From Paenibacillus agricola (GTDB lineage: Bacteria; Bacillota; Bacilli; Paenibacillales; NBRC-103111), in contig NZ_JAAOIW010000012.1 in the NCBI RefSeq assembly GCF_011440305.1, forward strand, positions 62,001 to 126,000: 64,000 nt of DNA. Direction: 5' to 3'. This document shows positions 46,793 to 55,733 of this stretch, piece by piece; the first letter of the stretch is position 1, and each line of letters starts with the position of its first letter. The position numbers and the translations under genes were made by a program. The notes beneath the pieces are model-generated. The model was not told where the DNA came from and did not search any database. It saw only the letters and a program-made list of their open reading frames with translations.

Positions 46793-46893
46793 CCAAGCGT
46801 GTCCCGCAGGGACGAAAGCGACCCGAACACACAAAACCCACCACCCAGCACCCATCCACCCAAAGCCAAGCGTGTCCCGTAGGGACGAAAGCG
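46793..46893 (+). repeat. two copies of a hairpin-bearing direct repeat
   Basis: AAGCGTGTCCCGCAGGGACG (about 46795) and AAGCGTGTCCCGTAGGGACG (about 46868), both followed by AAAGCG. Each contains the palindrome GTCCC-GC/T-AGGGAC-type. A related TTCCGCAGGAACGAGC lies at about 46745. They look like a dispersed REP-like intergenic element. Confidence 0.75.
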
Positions 46894-47013
46894 CCCCGAG
46901 AACACCCCAGCCGCCGCAAACAGCAGGGAGTCCAGAGGGCAACGCCCTTTGGGGCCCTCCCTAGAGGGAGGGTTTGGGAGGGTGAAAAAGGTAAAAAGGA
47001 GATTAACCCATCC

Positions 47014-48504
47014 ATGTTAACTATAAACCCCTATGAATTTTGGTTCGTAACCGGAAGCCAACACCTATACGGCCCTGAAACGCTGCTCGAGGTTGAGCAG
47101 CATTCGCGCCAAATTACAGAAGGGCTCGACCGGGATCCTGCGATTCCTTTCAAAATCGTGTTCAAAAGCGTCCTAACCACACCCGACGCTATCCTCAAGC
47201 TTTGTATCGAAGCCAACGCCGATGCAACCTGCGCGGGCATTATAACTTGGATGCATACCTTCTCACCAGCGAAAATGTGGATAGCAGGCTTAACCGAATT
47301 GCGCAAGCCGCTGCTGCACCTGCACACCCAATACAACCGCGATATCCCATGGGATACGATTGATATGGATTTTATGAATACGAACCAATCTGCGCATGGT
47401 GACCGTGAGTATGGTTTTATCGGCACACGTATGGGAATTATCCGTAAAGTAGTCGTTGGTTACTGGGAGGAAGCCCAGGTTCGCGAACGGATTGGTGGCT
47501 GGATGCGTACAGCGGTCGCTGTGATTGAAAGTCGCAATTTGAAGCTGGCACGCTTTGGCGATAACATGCGCCATGTAGCCGTAACTGAAGGGGATAAAGT
47601 AGAGGCACAAATTAAATTCGGTTGGTCAATTAATGGTTTCGGAGTGGGCGATTTGGCGCAACGGATTAATGACGTTTCCACGGCTCAAATCCATACATTG
47701 TTCGATGAATACACGGAGCTGTACGACATTTCTGCTGAAGGGCGTGCGCCTGGGGCTTTGAAGGATTCAATATTGGAGCAAGCACGGATTGAGCTTGGGA
47801 TGAAGGCATTTTTGCAGGAGGGCGGCTTTAGCGCCTTTACGACCAGCTTTGAAGATTTGCACGGCATCAAGCAGCTTCCGGGGCTTGCCGTCCAACGGCT
47901 AATGAGCGAAGGCTACGGCTTTGGTGGCGAAGGCGATTGGAAAACGGCCGCTCTAACACGCATGATGAAAATTATTGCCGGTAACGAGGGCACTTCGTTC
48001 ATGGAGGATTACACCTACCATTTCGAGCTGGGAAATGAGCTGGTGCTGGGCTCGCATATGCTTGAGGTTTGCCCTACGATTGCGGCAACCCGTCCCAAGA
48101 TTGAGGTGCATCCGCTCTCCATTGGCGGTAAAGCCGATCCGGCACGATTGACTTTTGATGGCCGTGCCGGTGCAGCCGTGAATGCATCTTTGGTGGATAT
48201 GGGCGGAAGATTTCGCCTCATCATTAGCCAAGTGGATGCAGTCGCGCCGCAGCAAACGATGCCTAAGCTGCCAGTAGCCAGGGTGCTTTGGAAATCCCAG
48301 CCATCGCTGCAAGAAGCAGCAGAGGCCTGGATTTTTGCAGGGGGAGCGCATCATACGGTATTCTCTTACGTTGTAACAGTCGATCAGCTGTTGGATTGGG
48401 CAGAAATGACAGGAATCGAAAGTGTCATCATTAACAACGATACGACACTGCGTGGCTTCCGTAACGAGCTAAGATGGAATGAGCTGTACTGGCGTCTACG
48501 TTAG
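47014..48504 (+). CDS. araA: L-arabinose isomerase
   Basis: 496 aa, typical size. EFWFVTGSQHLYGPETL at the N-terminus, GIITWMHTFSPAKMWIAGL (~74), HTQYNRDIPW (~110), the metal ligand region MEDYTYHFELGNELVLGSHMLEVCP (~330) and GGAHHTVFSYV (~445) are diagnostic. It converts L-arabinose to L-ribulose. It lies 348 bases after araB, so it may have its own signals. Terminator follows. Confidence 0.97.
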   Translation: MLTINPYEFWFVTGSQHLYGPETLLEVEQHSRQITEGLDRDPAIPFKIVFKSVLTTPDAILKLCIEANADATCAGIITWMHTFSPAKMWIAGLTELRKPLLHLHTQYNRDIPWDTIDMDFMNTNQSAHGDREYGFIGTRMGIIRKVVVGYWEEAQVRERIGGWMRTAVAVIESRNLKLARFGDNMRHVAVTEGDKVEAQIKFGWSINGFGVGDLAQRINDVSTAQIHTLFDEYTELYDISAEGRAPGALKDSILEQARIELGMKAFLQEGGFSAFTTSFEDLHGIKQLPGLAVQRLMSEGYGFGGEGDWKTAALTRMMKIIAGNEGTSFMEDYTYHFELGNELVLGSHMLEVCPTIAATRPKIEVHPLSIGGKADPARLTFDGRAGAAVNASLVDMGGRFRLIISQVDAVAPQQTMPKLPVARVLWKSQPSLQEAAEAWIFAGGAHHTVFSYVVTVDQLLDWAEMTGIESVIINNDTTLRGFRNELRWNELYWRLR

Positions 48505-48553
48505 ATTTTGAATCGCTTATGCATCGCAACATGATAGGTAGGAAGAACAAAAA

Positions 48554-48590
48554 AAGGTTGGGCAGAAACTAATTCTGCTCGGCCTTTTTT
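48554..48590 (+). terminator. terminator after araA
   Basis: AAGGTTGGGCAGAA pairs with TTCTGCTCGGCCTT (some G-T pairs), then TTTTTT. Confidence 0.8.
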
Positions 48591-48820
48591 GCTTTTCGCC
48601 CAGGCAGATATGGCGGGGATTTGCGAGAAGTGTCGTCGTAGTCCTACATTGCGGAGGCTTTGTGTAGCCGTTGGATATAACGGATCATTCTTTTGGCTGG
48701 TTTGATAAGTATGGTCCTACTGAAAGGAATGATAACGTTTTATTGTTTTATCGTTTGTTTCCTTGATTTTACTCATTTTTTTAATGATGGTAATAGGTTT
48801 AATCAGTACTATTGCCTGTC

Positions 48821-48878
48821 ATGGTATCGCTTGGTACCATTACGCCATATAAACGCTTTACAGCCCGATACGGTAAAG
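48821..48878 (+). promoter_or_regulatory. two inverted repeats upstream of the dehydrogenase cluster
   Basis: ATGGTA (48821-48826) with TACCAT (48835-48840), and CTTTAC (48856-48861) with GTAAAG (48873-48878). Both lie within 90 bases of the start at 48910, in position for operators. Confidence 0.4.
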
Positions 48879-48909
48879 TGAGAAAGTAATCCCAGGGGAG
48901 GGCAAGTAC

Positions 48910-50370
48910 ATGCTTACAAGTATTATCGACAGAACCGCATATATTGACGGAAGTTGGGTCGAACCCGGCAGCCGAGCAATGAAGGAGCATTACAGTCCGA
49001 TCCATTCAGATAGGTTGGTAGGCCGGAGCATTCAATTGAACGAAGCCGATGTGGATCTTGCCGTGCAGGGTGCGAAGCAAGCACTCCCGCAATGGACGGG
49101 GTTCGGGAGTGCGCAAAGAGCATCCTATTTGTTCAAGGCCGCGCAAAAAATCGAGGATAACCTAGAGGAGCTGGCTCAGCTGCTTACAGCAGAAATGGGC
49201 AAGCCGATCGGCGAAGCAAGAGGCGAAGTGAACCGTGCAGTTGTGCTGTTTCGCTATTACGCGGGTGAAGGCCTACGCAGCATTGGTGAGGTAATACCTT
49301 CAACAGATGGGATTTCCCACTTATATACCACCCGCGTTCCACTCGGGATTGTCGGACTGATCACACCATGGAACTTCCCGGTAGCCATACCCGTTTGGAA
49401 AATGGCTCCAGCCTTAATCTATGGCAACACGGTCATATGGAAGGCGGCGGAACATTCAACCATCACGGCAGCTCGTTTGATGCAGCTGCTTAATGAGAGC
49501 GGCTTGCCGCAAGGCGTCGTGCAGCTAGTCAGCGGCTCGGGGTCGGTTGTCGGACAGCGCATTCTTGAGCATCCGGATATTACGGGCATCTCGTTTACCG
49601 GCTCCGATGCAGTTGGCAAAACCGTCGCCAAGGCCGCATCCTCCCGGCATGCCAAGTACCAGTTAGAGATGGGCGGCAAAAACGCGAGCGTTGTTCTGGC
49701 GGATGCCGACCTGGACAAGGCAGCCGATGTGATCATCAGCGCGGCTATGCGTTCCGCTGGGCAAAAATGCACGGCAACCAGCCGGGTCATCGTAGAGAAA
49801 TCCGTAAGAGAGAGGTTGACCTCTTTACTTGTGGAAAAAGCAAAAAGTATTAAGCTTTCTGACCCTCGCGAGAACGATTGCTATATTGGACCTGTTGTAT
49901 CGAAGAAACAGTACGAAGCCATTTTGGAAGCGATTAATAACGGTATTGCGCAAGGAGCGAGGCTTCTCACCGGGGGAAAAGCGTTGGTCGCAGGCGATTA
50001 TGCAAAAGGCTACTACATCGAGCCGACTCTGCTCGACCAAGTTGATCCGCAATCCGAGCTTGCCCAGGAGGAAGTGTTCGGACCTGTGCTTGTCATTCTA
50101 GAAGCGTCTGGTCTCGATCATGCGATAGAGCTGGCCAACAATGTCCGATACGGATTGGCTGCCGCTATTTTTACGAAGAACCAAGCCCATATTCATCGTT
50201 TCGTCAGCCTAGTGGAGGCAGGATTGATCAAGGTCAACGGGGAGACAGCAGGTGTAGAACCGCAGGCTCCTTTTGGAGGCATGAAGCAGTCCAGCTCGTA
50301 TTCGCGCGAGCAGGGCAGGGCAGCGATTGAATTTTATACACAAGTTAAAACGGTAGTTATTACTCCATAA
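48910..50370 (+). CDS. aldehyde dehydrogenase of the second sugar-acid cluster
   Basis: 486 aa, paralogue of the glucarate-operon enzyme at 12582 (shared [36 protein letters not shown] and [19 protein letters not shown]). Catalytic Glu is in LEMGGKNA, Cys in GQKC. The cofactor loop reads VIWKAAEH instead of the usual KPA/SE pattern, which could alter cofactor preference. Likely oxidises a semialdehyde from the DapA-family enzymes nearby. RBS GGGGAGGG. Confidence 0.88.
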   Translation: MLTSIIDRTAYIDGSWVEPGSRAMKEHYSPIHSDRLVGRSIQLNEADVDLAVQGAKQALPQWTGFGSAQRASYLFKAAQKIEDNLEELAQLLTAEMGKPIGEARGEVNRAVVLFRYYAGEGLRSIGEVIPSTDGISHLYTTRVPLGIVGLITPWNFPVAIPVWKMAPALIYGNTVIWKAAEHSTITAARLMQLLNESGLPQGVVQLVSGSGSVVGQRILEHPDITGISFTGSDAVGKTVAKAASSRHAKYQLEMGGKNASVVLADADLDKAADVIISAAMRSAGQKCTATSRVIVEKSVRERLTSLLVEKAKSIKLSDPRENDCYIGPVVSKKQYEAILEAINNGIAQGARLLTGGKALVAGDYAKGYYIEPTLLDQVDPQSELAQEEVFGPVLVILEASGLDHAIELANNVRYGLAAAIFTKNQAHIHRFVSLVEAGLIKVNGETAGVEPQAPFGGMKQSSSYSREQGRAAIEFYTQVKTVVITP

Positions 50371-50401
50371 TTTAATGATCAACGGGCGGAGGGGAAAGCC
50401 G

Positions 50402-51388
50402 ATGGAACGTTTTAAAGTTTTGGTTATGCAACATATTCACGCCGATGGGTTGGCCGTCTTGCGAAACGGGAACTGCGATTATGTGATTCCCGAGCGTTTA
50501 GATGACAGGGCGGCAATTGCCGAGCTTGCCAGAGAAGCGGATGCGATCCTTGTCAGGACGGCTGTTATCGACCGTGAGCTGATTGAAAGCATCTCCAACT
50601 TAAAAGTCATCGCCCGCCATGGTGCGGGTGTTGACAATATAGACGCGAAGGCTGCAGCAGAGCGTGGCATTTATGTATGCAACACGCCGTATGCCAACTC
50701 GAATTCCGTCGCGGAGCATGCCGTAGGAATGATGATCGCGATTTCGCATCAAATGTTTAAAGGCGACATCGCATTGCGCAAAGGCGATTTCGAAGCAAGA
50801 AACCGATATATCGGAACCGAGCTGCATGGCAAAACGCTTGGTATTATTGGTCTCGGCAACATTGGCAGAAGAGTTGCACGAAAATGTGCGCTCGGCATGG
50901 AAATGAACGTTATCGCCTATGACCCTTTTATTACCGGAGATTCTGGCATAGATGATGTCCGAATGGTCGATTCGGTACATAAGCTGGTGTCGGAATCGGA
51001 CTTTGTATCGCTGCACATTCCGTATGTGCCTGACTTGCATCACATCATCGACCGAGCAACGTTGGCTCTAATGAAAAAGAGCTCGTTCCTCATCAACTGC
51101 GCCAGAGGCGGTTTGGTGGACGAAGATGCACTGTATGAAGCGCTCAAAGCAGGGCAGATCGCGGGCGCAGCGATGGATGTGTTCGAGCAGGAGCCTCCTC
51201 CCTCACAGCATCCGCTGTGGGAGCTGGATAACATTATTGTGACGCCGCATATGTCAGCACATACCGATGATGCAATGATCGCAATGGCGGTTGGCGCTGC
51301 CGAGGAAATCGTGCGCATTTTGCATAATGAACCGCCTATATCCTGTACAAACAAAAATTTGATGAAAAGCCTAGAGGTGCAGCCATGA
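50402..51388 (+). CDS. D-isomer-specific 2-hydroxyacid dehydrogenase
   Basis: 328 aa. NAD-binding motif GIIGLGNIGRRVARK (~148-162), catalytic Arg in INCARGGLVDEDALYEAL (~232), Glu in DVFEQEPPP (~264) and His in VTPHMSAHTDDA (~287). SerA/glyoxylate-reductase-like without an ACT domain. ATG 50402 after GAGGGG. Its stop overlaps the next gene (ATGA). Substrate is probably a 2-keto or 2-hydroxy sugar acid of this pathway. Confidence 0.9.
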   Translation: MERFKVLVMQHIHADGLAVLRNGNCDYVIPERLDDRAAIAELAREADAILVRTAVIDRELIESISNLKVIARHGAGVDNIDAKAAAERGIYVCNTPYANSNSVAEHAVGMMIAISHQMFKGDIALRKGDFEARNRYIGTELHGKTLGIIGLGNIGRRVARKCALGMEMNVIAYDPFITGDSGIDDVRMVDSVHKLVSESDFVSLHIPYVPDLHHIIDRATLALMKKSSFLINCARGGLVDEDALYEALKAGQIAGAAMDVFEQEPPPSQHPLWELDNIIVTPHMSAHTDDAMIAMAVGAAEEIVRILHNEPPISCTNKNLMKSLEVQP

Positions 51389-52446
51389 GTAATGTTATTG
51401 ACCAAGTCGTCCAAGTCGACGCTTTAAGAAAGTATTGTACCGACGTGTTCGCCAAATCACTCCCTTGGCAGGAAGCTGCTGTTATTGCAGATAATTTGGT
51501 TGACGCCGATTTGTTGGGTGTGGAATCACATGGCGTATCCCGTGTGCCCGGCTATTTAAAAAGAATGGAGCAGGGATTGATCGAGCGGAGCACGAACATC
51601 TCCTTAATCACGGAGACACCAACAACAGCCATGTACGATGCCGGCAACGGCTGGGGCCAAGTAGCGGGCGTGAAGGCTATGGAAGCGGCTATCGCCAAAG
51701 CGAAAACCTACGGTACCGCATTCGTGGGCGTGAACAACTCCAACCATTTCGGTACGTGCTCTTATTACACACGGATGGCAGCAGCCGAGGGGTGTATCGG
51801 AATCGCGATGACGAACAGCTCGGCGATGATGGTACCTTTTGGAGCACTTGAAGCTTCGCTAGGAACGAACCCGCTTTCATTTGCCATCCCTACAGGAAAA
51901 GGCAAGGATCCGGTTGTGCTGGATATGGCGACAAGTAACGTGGCAAGAGGTAAGATTATCGTAGCCAAAACAAAAGGCATTGCAATTCCTGAAGGCTGGG
52001 CTGTAACCAAAGACGGCGAGCCGACTACGGACCCGATTGCCGCATTGGAGGGCTTCTTGCTTCCTATGGGCTCTAAAGGCTCTGGTCTGGGCATTATGGT
52101 TGATATTTTATCGGGCGTATTAACCGGTTCTTTGTTTGGCAAGCGAGTACCCCGTATGTATGACGATCCGGAGCCTCAAAATATTGGGCATTTCTTTGGT
52201 GTCATCCGTGTCGATGCGTTTATGAAGCAGGAAGAATTCTACCAGCGCATGCAGGAAAAGATCGACGAAACCGTCAATAGCAAGCCGGCTAAAGGCTTCG
52301 AGCGTGTCTATATGCCAGGTGAGATTGAAACGTTGAAAATGAAAAAGCAGCTAGCCGAAGGCATTGCCTTATCACCGGCGATTTTCCGCGAGCTGGAGCA
52401 AACGGGTAAGCATTACGGTGTTGATATCCATGATTACATTCGATAA
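51385..52446 (+). CDS. malate/L-lactate dehydrogenase family (Ldh2/YlbC-like) oxidoreductase
   Basis: 353 aa of the DpkA/Ldh2 fold, which uses NAD(P) without a Rossmann fold: ADLLGVESHGVSRVPGYLKR (~47), the catalytic His in VGVNNSNHFGTCSYY (~117), GTNPLSFAIPTG (~157), LPMGSKGSGLGIMVDILSG (~229). Members act on malate, ureidoglycolate, 2,3-diketogulonate or delta-1-piperideine carboxylates. Within this cluster a 2-hydroxy sugar acid is likely. Confidence 0.9.
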   Translation: MSNVIDQVVQVDALRKYCTDVFAKSLPWQEAAVIADNLVDADLLGVESHGVSRVPGYLKRMEQGLIERSTNISLITETPTTAMYDAGNGWGQVAGVKAMEAAIAKAKTYGTAFVGVNNSNHFGTCSYYTRMAAAEGCIGIAMTNSSAMMVPFGALEASLGTNPLSFAIPTGKGKDPVVLDMATSNVARGKIIVAKTKGIAIPEGWAVTKDGEPTTDPIAALEGFLLPMGSKGSGLGIMVDILSGVLTGSLFGKRVPRMYDDPEPQNIGHFFGVIRVDAFMKQEEFYQRMQEKIDETVNSKPAKGFERVYMPGEIETLKMKKQLAEGIALSPAIFRELEQTGKHYGVDIHDYIR

Positions 52447-52466
52447 TAGAGAGGAATAACATCATT

Positions 52467-53393
52467 ATGGATTATGCAGAATTCAGCAAAAAGCTTGAAA
52501 CCATAACAGCTATCAATATTACTCCTTTTGACGAGGTTACCCGTGAAATTGATTGGAAAGGCCTGGAGACCAACATTGAGTACCTGATCGCCAACGGCTG
52601 TAAAGTCATCGTGCCATGTGGTAATACTAGCGAGTTTTACGCGCTTACACTGGATGAGGCTAAAGCGGAAACGAAGCGGGTAGTCGAGATTGTCAATAAA
52701 CGCGCCATCGTTATGGCTGGAGTAGGCTATTCGGCTGAGACGGCGATCGAGCTGGGCAAATACGCCCAAGAGGTGGGGGCGGATTGCGTGATGATCCACC
52801 AACCGATCCATCCGTACATCACAACTCCCGGTGCGCTTTCCTACTACCGCAAAGTTATCGAAGCATTGGATATTCCGTCGATCCTTTATTTGAAGGAGGC
52901 TAACGTCTCGGACGATATTTTAATGACTTTGGCTGCTCTGGACAAATGTGTCGGCGTGAAATATGCCATTAATGATTTGCCGCGTTTTTCCACAACAATC
53001 CGCAAAGTCCCTAAAGAATTTAACATCGCGTGGATCTGCGGTACGGCCGAGAAATGGGCGCCTTATTTCTACAATGCTGGAGCCAAAGGATTTACTTCCG
53101 GCCTGGTGAATGTGTACCCGGAGAAGTCCTATGCGATGCTGGAAGCTCTGCAGGCTGGCGATTGGACTACGGTGTGGGAAGTGTGGGCTGAGGTGCTGCC
53201 TTTTGAAAATCTGCGCGCCAGATATAATGCCGGTAATAACGTCGTGATCGTAAAGGAAGCGATGGAACAGCTGGGACTGCGTGCGGGCGCACCTCGCGAA
53301 CCGGTAGATCCGCTAAGCGATGTGGAAAAGAAAGAAGTTACCGCTATGCTGCAAAAATGGGGCAAGCTCCCGGCTGCAATAGCAAGACCATGA
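52467..53393 (+). CDS. DapA-superfamily aldolase/dehydratase, copy 1
   Basis: 308 aa barrel with GNTSEFYAL (~52), MIHQPIHPY (~112) and the Schiff-base lysine in VGVKYAIND (~170). The usual catalytic Tyr position reads ILYLKEANV. It differs from KdgD at 11653 (no YQRDN) and is a clear paralogue of the gene at 56459. Probable substrate a 2-keto-3-deoxy sugar acid. RBS GAGAGGAA. A terminator follows 50 bases on. Confidence 0.87.
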   Translation: MDYAEFSKKLETITAINITPFDEVTREIDWKGLETNIEYLIANGCKVIVPCGNTSEFYALTLDEAKAETKRVVEIVNKRAIVMAGVGYSAETAIELGKYAQEVGADCVMIHQPIHPYITTPGALSYYRKVIEALDIPSILYLKEANVSDDILMTLAALDKCVGVKYAINDLPRFSTTIRKVPKEFNIAWICGTAEKWAPYFYNAGAKGFTSGLVNVYPEKSYAMLEALQAGDWTTVWEVWAEVLPFENLRARYNAGNNVVIVKEAMEQLGLRAGAPREPVDPLSDVEKKEVTAMLQKWGKLPAAIARP

Positions 53394-53442
53394 TTCCTTA
53401 GCTCCACAATCCGGCTTCTTTAGCCTACATGGATAAGTCTGT

Positions 53443-53485
53443 AAGCCTCGGTACCACACTAGCTGTGGCTGCCGAGGCTTTTTAT
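53443..53485 (+). terminator. terminator of the ALDH-to-DapA operon
   Basis: AGCCTCGG...CCGAGGCT with inner CCACA/TGTGG pairs, then TTTTTATT. Confidence 0.88.
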
Positions 53486-53587
53486 TATGGAAAATCGCTA
53501 ACTATGGCTAAGGCTAAGTAGGAAATGTAGGCTGTAATAGGTTACAATAGTATATGTGAAATTAATATTTGAAATGGAGTGAGTCAC

Positions 53588-54664
53588 TTGGAAAACTCGA
53601 AATATGTGGTTTATTTTGGATCCTATACGGACAAAGAATTGCCAGGAATTTATTCTTACCTATTTGACGAGGACAGCGAGGACGTGGATTTTATAGAGTC
53701 CATTTCCGGTCTGCAGGACCCTACCTTTATTAAAATTAGCGAAGCCCATAACATGCTATATTCCTTCACGCAATCCTATGAAGGGCTTTCTGAAGCAGCA
53801 GCGGCTTCCTACCGTATTGACCCAGCTACAGGCAAGCTGGCTTTTGTCCAGCAGGAATTAAGTGCGGATAAAGCCGCTACACATATTAATACGGATCATG
53901 CTGAGCGGTTTTTGTTGACTGTAAGCTATGGAGGCGGCACCATTTCTTTATTCCCGATCCTGAGTGATGGCACCATTGGAGAGCTCGTTGGCAAAATGCA
54001 GCATAGCGGTGGAAGCGGTGTAGTGCCGCAGCGCCAGGAAAGCCCGCATCCCCATTCAGTTTACACTGACCCGTCAGATCAATTCGTCATTGTACCCGAT
54101 CTTGGATTGGACAAGGTTATGGTCTACCGTCTGGATCGGCTGGAAGCAAAGCTGGTGCTGCATGATGAGGTGTCTGTAGCTCCGGGAGCAGGTCCAAGGC
54201 ATTTTGCCTTTCATCCAAATGGGAGCTATGCTTATGTTATTGAAGAGCTTAGCTCAACAATTACGGTATTCTCTTATGACCGTGTGAATGGCAAGCTTCA
54301 ATCGCTTCAAACCGTCAATACGCTGCCAGCGGATTATACGGGTACCAGCTCTACGGCAGAGGTACAAGTATCCCCTTGCGGCGGTTACCTGTACGGCTCG
54401 AATCGTGGACATGACAGCATTGTCGTATTTTCGATCGATCCGCTTAGTGGTATGCTAACTTTGGTCCAGCATATTTCTACCTCGGGCAAGCACCCAAGGC
54501 ACTTCAGCTTGACGCCAAGCGGAAGGTTCTTGCTGGCCGCGAATAAGGATTCCGATTCCGTCTATTGGTTCCGGGTAGATAAAGAAACCGGTCAGCTTGA
54601 AGAAACAGGGCGGCAAATTGTGATTCCACAGCCGACCTGCGTGAGATTTTATAAGCTTCCATAA
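53588..54664 (+). CDS. lactonase family protein (seven-bladed beta-propeller, YkgB/Pgl type)
   Basis: 358 aa. Lactonase-family blades: VYFGSYTDKELPGIYSY at the start, THINTDHAERFLLTVSYGGGTISL (~103), HPHSVYTDPSDQFVIVPDLG (~154), GPRHFAFHPNGSYAYVIEEL (~206), SPCGGYLYGSNRGHDSIVVF (~260), HPRHFSLTPSGRFLLAANKDS (~305). It opens sugar lactones (6-phosphogluconolactone in Pgl). TTG 53588 follows GGAG by nine bases; GTG 53579 overlaps that site. Fits an aldonolactone entering the surrounding pathway. Confidence 0.88.
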   Translation: MENSKYVVYFGSYTDKELPGIYSYLFDEDSEDVDFIESISGLQDPTFIKISEAHNMLYSFTQSYEGLSEAAAASYRIDPATGKLAFVQQELSADKAATHINTDHAERFLLTVSYGGGTISLFPILSDGTIGELVGKMQHSGGSGVVPQRQESPHPHSVYTDPSDQFVIVPDLGLDKVMVYRLDRLEAKLVLHDEVSVAPGAGPRHFAFHPNGSYAYVIEELSSTITVFSYDRVNGKLQSLQTVNTLPADYTGTSSTAEVQVSPCGGYLYGSNRGHDSIVVFSIDPLSGMLTLVQHISTSGKHPRHFSLTPSGRFLLAANKDSDSVYWFRVDKETGQLEETGRQIVIPQPTCVRFYKLP

Positions 54665-54821
54665 ATTTTATATACCGCCAAGCCTTCTCCTAAAGCATTC
54701 GTCCATCACAATGTTTGACCATATTCATCCCATGGACCAAGACTGTAAAGTTCCAGTTTTGGTCTGTTTTTGTTGTTACGCTTGCCATGAAATGAAGATG
54801 TTAAAAAAGGGGCGACACATT

Positions 54822-55154
54822 ATGATTAAAAGGGTCTTGCCATACACAGGATTAAGGGTGATTCCAACCAGCCCAGCTTCGATGCAGGTTATCGTTGAGC
54901 CTGGGAGCCTTAGTACAGGCTCTAAAATCATTACACTCTCTGATCCCTGCCAAATCAGCATCCATCCGGTTGGACAGAGACCGTACACGAAGCAGGTGTA
55001 CCAGATTAAAGGGCTTGGCATGAAATCTCCATGGGGATGGAATGGCGAGAGCATTCGGGGAAGTGGCGGCAGCCCTTACCAGCGAATGGTTCCTGGCTCT
55101 TTAAAGGTTTATTCGAAGGATTTACCAATAAAGATATATTCGGGATTAAGTTGA
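54822..55154 (+). CDS. small hypothetical protein
   Basis: 110 aa after AAGGGGCG. A compact basic beta-like protein (LRVIPTSPASMQVIVEPGSL, KIITLSDPCQISIHPVGQRP) with no recognised family. An upstream in-frame ATG at 54711 adds a Cys-rich stretch but lacks a site. Low structural complexity and an isolated position make it uncertain. Confidence 0.5.
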   Translation: MIKRVLPYTGLRVIPTSPASMQVIVEPGSLSTGSKIITLSDPCQISIHPVGQRPYTKQVYQIKGLGMKSPWGWNGESIRGSGGSPYQRMVPGSLKVYSKDLPIKIYSGLS

Positions 55155-55615
55155 CTAATACCCTCTAGCGAAAAAGTTTAAAGCCAAGCTTCTCATAGTA
55201 AAGCGACATCCGTGAACCGCCCCATTATGAAATAAATAGGAGAATGTTTTTGTACCCATTCCATGCTGCTCGGCAAGCTTCTGAAGATTTAACGGTTCCA
55301 TATAGTTATTGTGAATGTATATTCTAGCCTGCTCGATTATTTCTTTGCTCCTGCCGTTCAGTCGGTTGAGACAACACATGAAAGTTTCATAGAGAACCTT
55401 ATCGAACAAAAAACCTGTCGGGATCAATGCTATATTGCCTGGTGCGTAGAAGGAGTCATAGAGCTGTCGGAGAAGCTCGGTTATTTTCGGATTTGTACCA
55501 GGCTCAATCCCATAATGAGAATGAGTAAAGGAGGCATTGAATATTCATTTAGCACGTCGAGTTGTATTTTGCTACAAAGTAGATATAGGAAAATCGAAGT
55601 ATCCCCGCAGCTTTA
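55155..55615 (-). pseudogene. AraC-family regulator remnant
   Basis: Minus-strand frame 55427 down to 55155 reads EIIEQARIYIHNNYMEPLNL then LQKLAEQHGMGTKTFSYLF, the first helix-turn-helix of an AraC-type DNA-binding domain. It ends soon after, so the second HTH is lost; a shifted frame would continue plausibly. Upstream the frame continues open to a TGA at 55545-55547. Beyond it another frame (SYIYFVAKYN) resembles the N-terminal sensor strand. I read a decayed, frameshifted araC-type gene. Confidence 0.55.
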
Positions 55616-55652
55616 ATAGAAGGAGCCTTTTTTGTAGTGGATATAAAAATCA

Positions 55653-55681
55653 TTGACGGATGTTTATTTTTACTCTAAAAT
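55653..55681 (+). promoter_or_regulatory. promoter of the FCD-GntR regulator gene
   Basis: TTGACG (55653-55658), 17-base spacer, TAAAAT (55676-55681). Confidence 0.7.
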
Positions 55682-55693
55682 CTGATATATCAG
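55682..55693. promoter_or_regulatory. palindromic operator candidate
   Basis: Perfect 12-bp palindrome CTGATATATCAG touching the -10 box, followed by GATATCAA which extends the symmetry. Likely bound by the GntR protein encoded 40 bases on. Confidence 0.6.
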
Positions 55694-55733
55694 ATATCAA
55701 ATACAAGACAGAAAGAAGGTGGAGTCACCTGAC

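Larger units (their letters stand above)
46666..47013 (+). other. repeat-rich 348-base gap between araB and araA
   Basis: No supportable gene. It contains a 12-bp tandem repeat (46693-46739), three related small hairpins, two of them inside a longer direct repeat, and a GC-rich inverted region near 46955-46982 ending at the araA RBS AAAAGGAG. Open frames across it are composition effects. The spacing is unusual inside an ara operon. Confidence 0.7.
48505..48909 (+). other. 405-base gap between araA and the second sugar-acid cluster
   Basis: It holds the araA terminator (48554-48590), a partial cre-like sequence TGATAACGTTTTAT (about 48730), and two inverted repeats listed separately. No gene seen. 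Confidence 0.5.

Noticed and set aside
46677-46964. Open frames with WSCP or GQDQ repeats in the araB-araA gap
   Set aside because: They are translations of the 12-bp tandem repeat and hairpin repeats; low complexity, no RBS, no homologue.
48728-48745. Possible cre (CcpA) site TGATAACGTTTTAT
   Set aside because: It fits most of the cre consensus but misses the closing CA positions; too weak to list as a regulatory site.
48693-48881. 62-codon hydrophobic frame before the second aldehyde dehydrogenase
   Set aside because: AT-rich promoter DNA with no RBS; it covers the two inverted repeats.
55311-55616. 101-codon plus-strand frame
   Set aside because: It is opposite the AraC-like remnant; no RBS and no protein-like composition.
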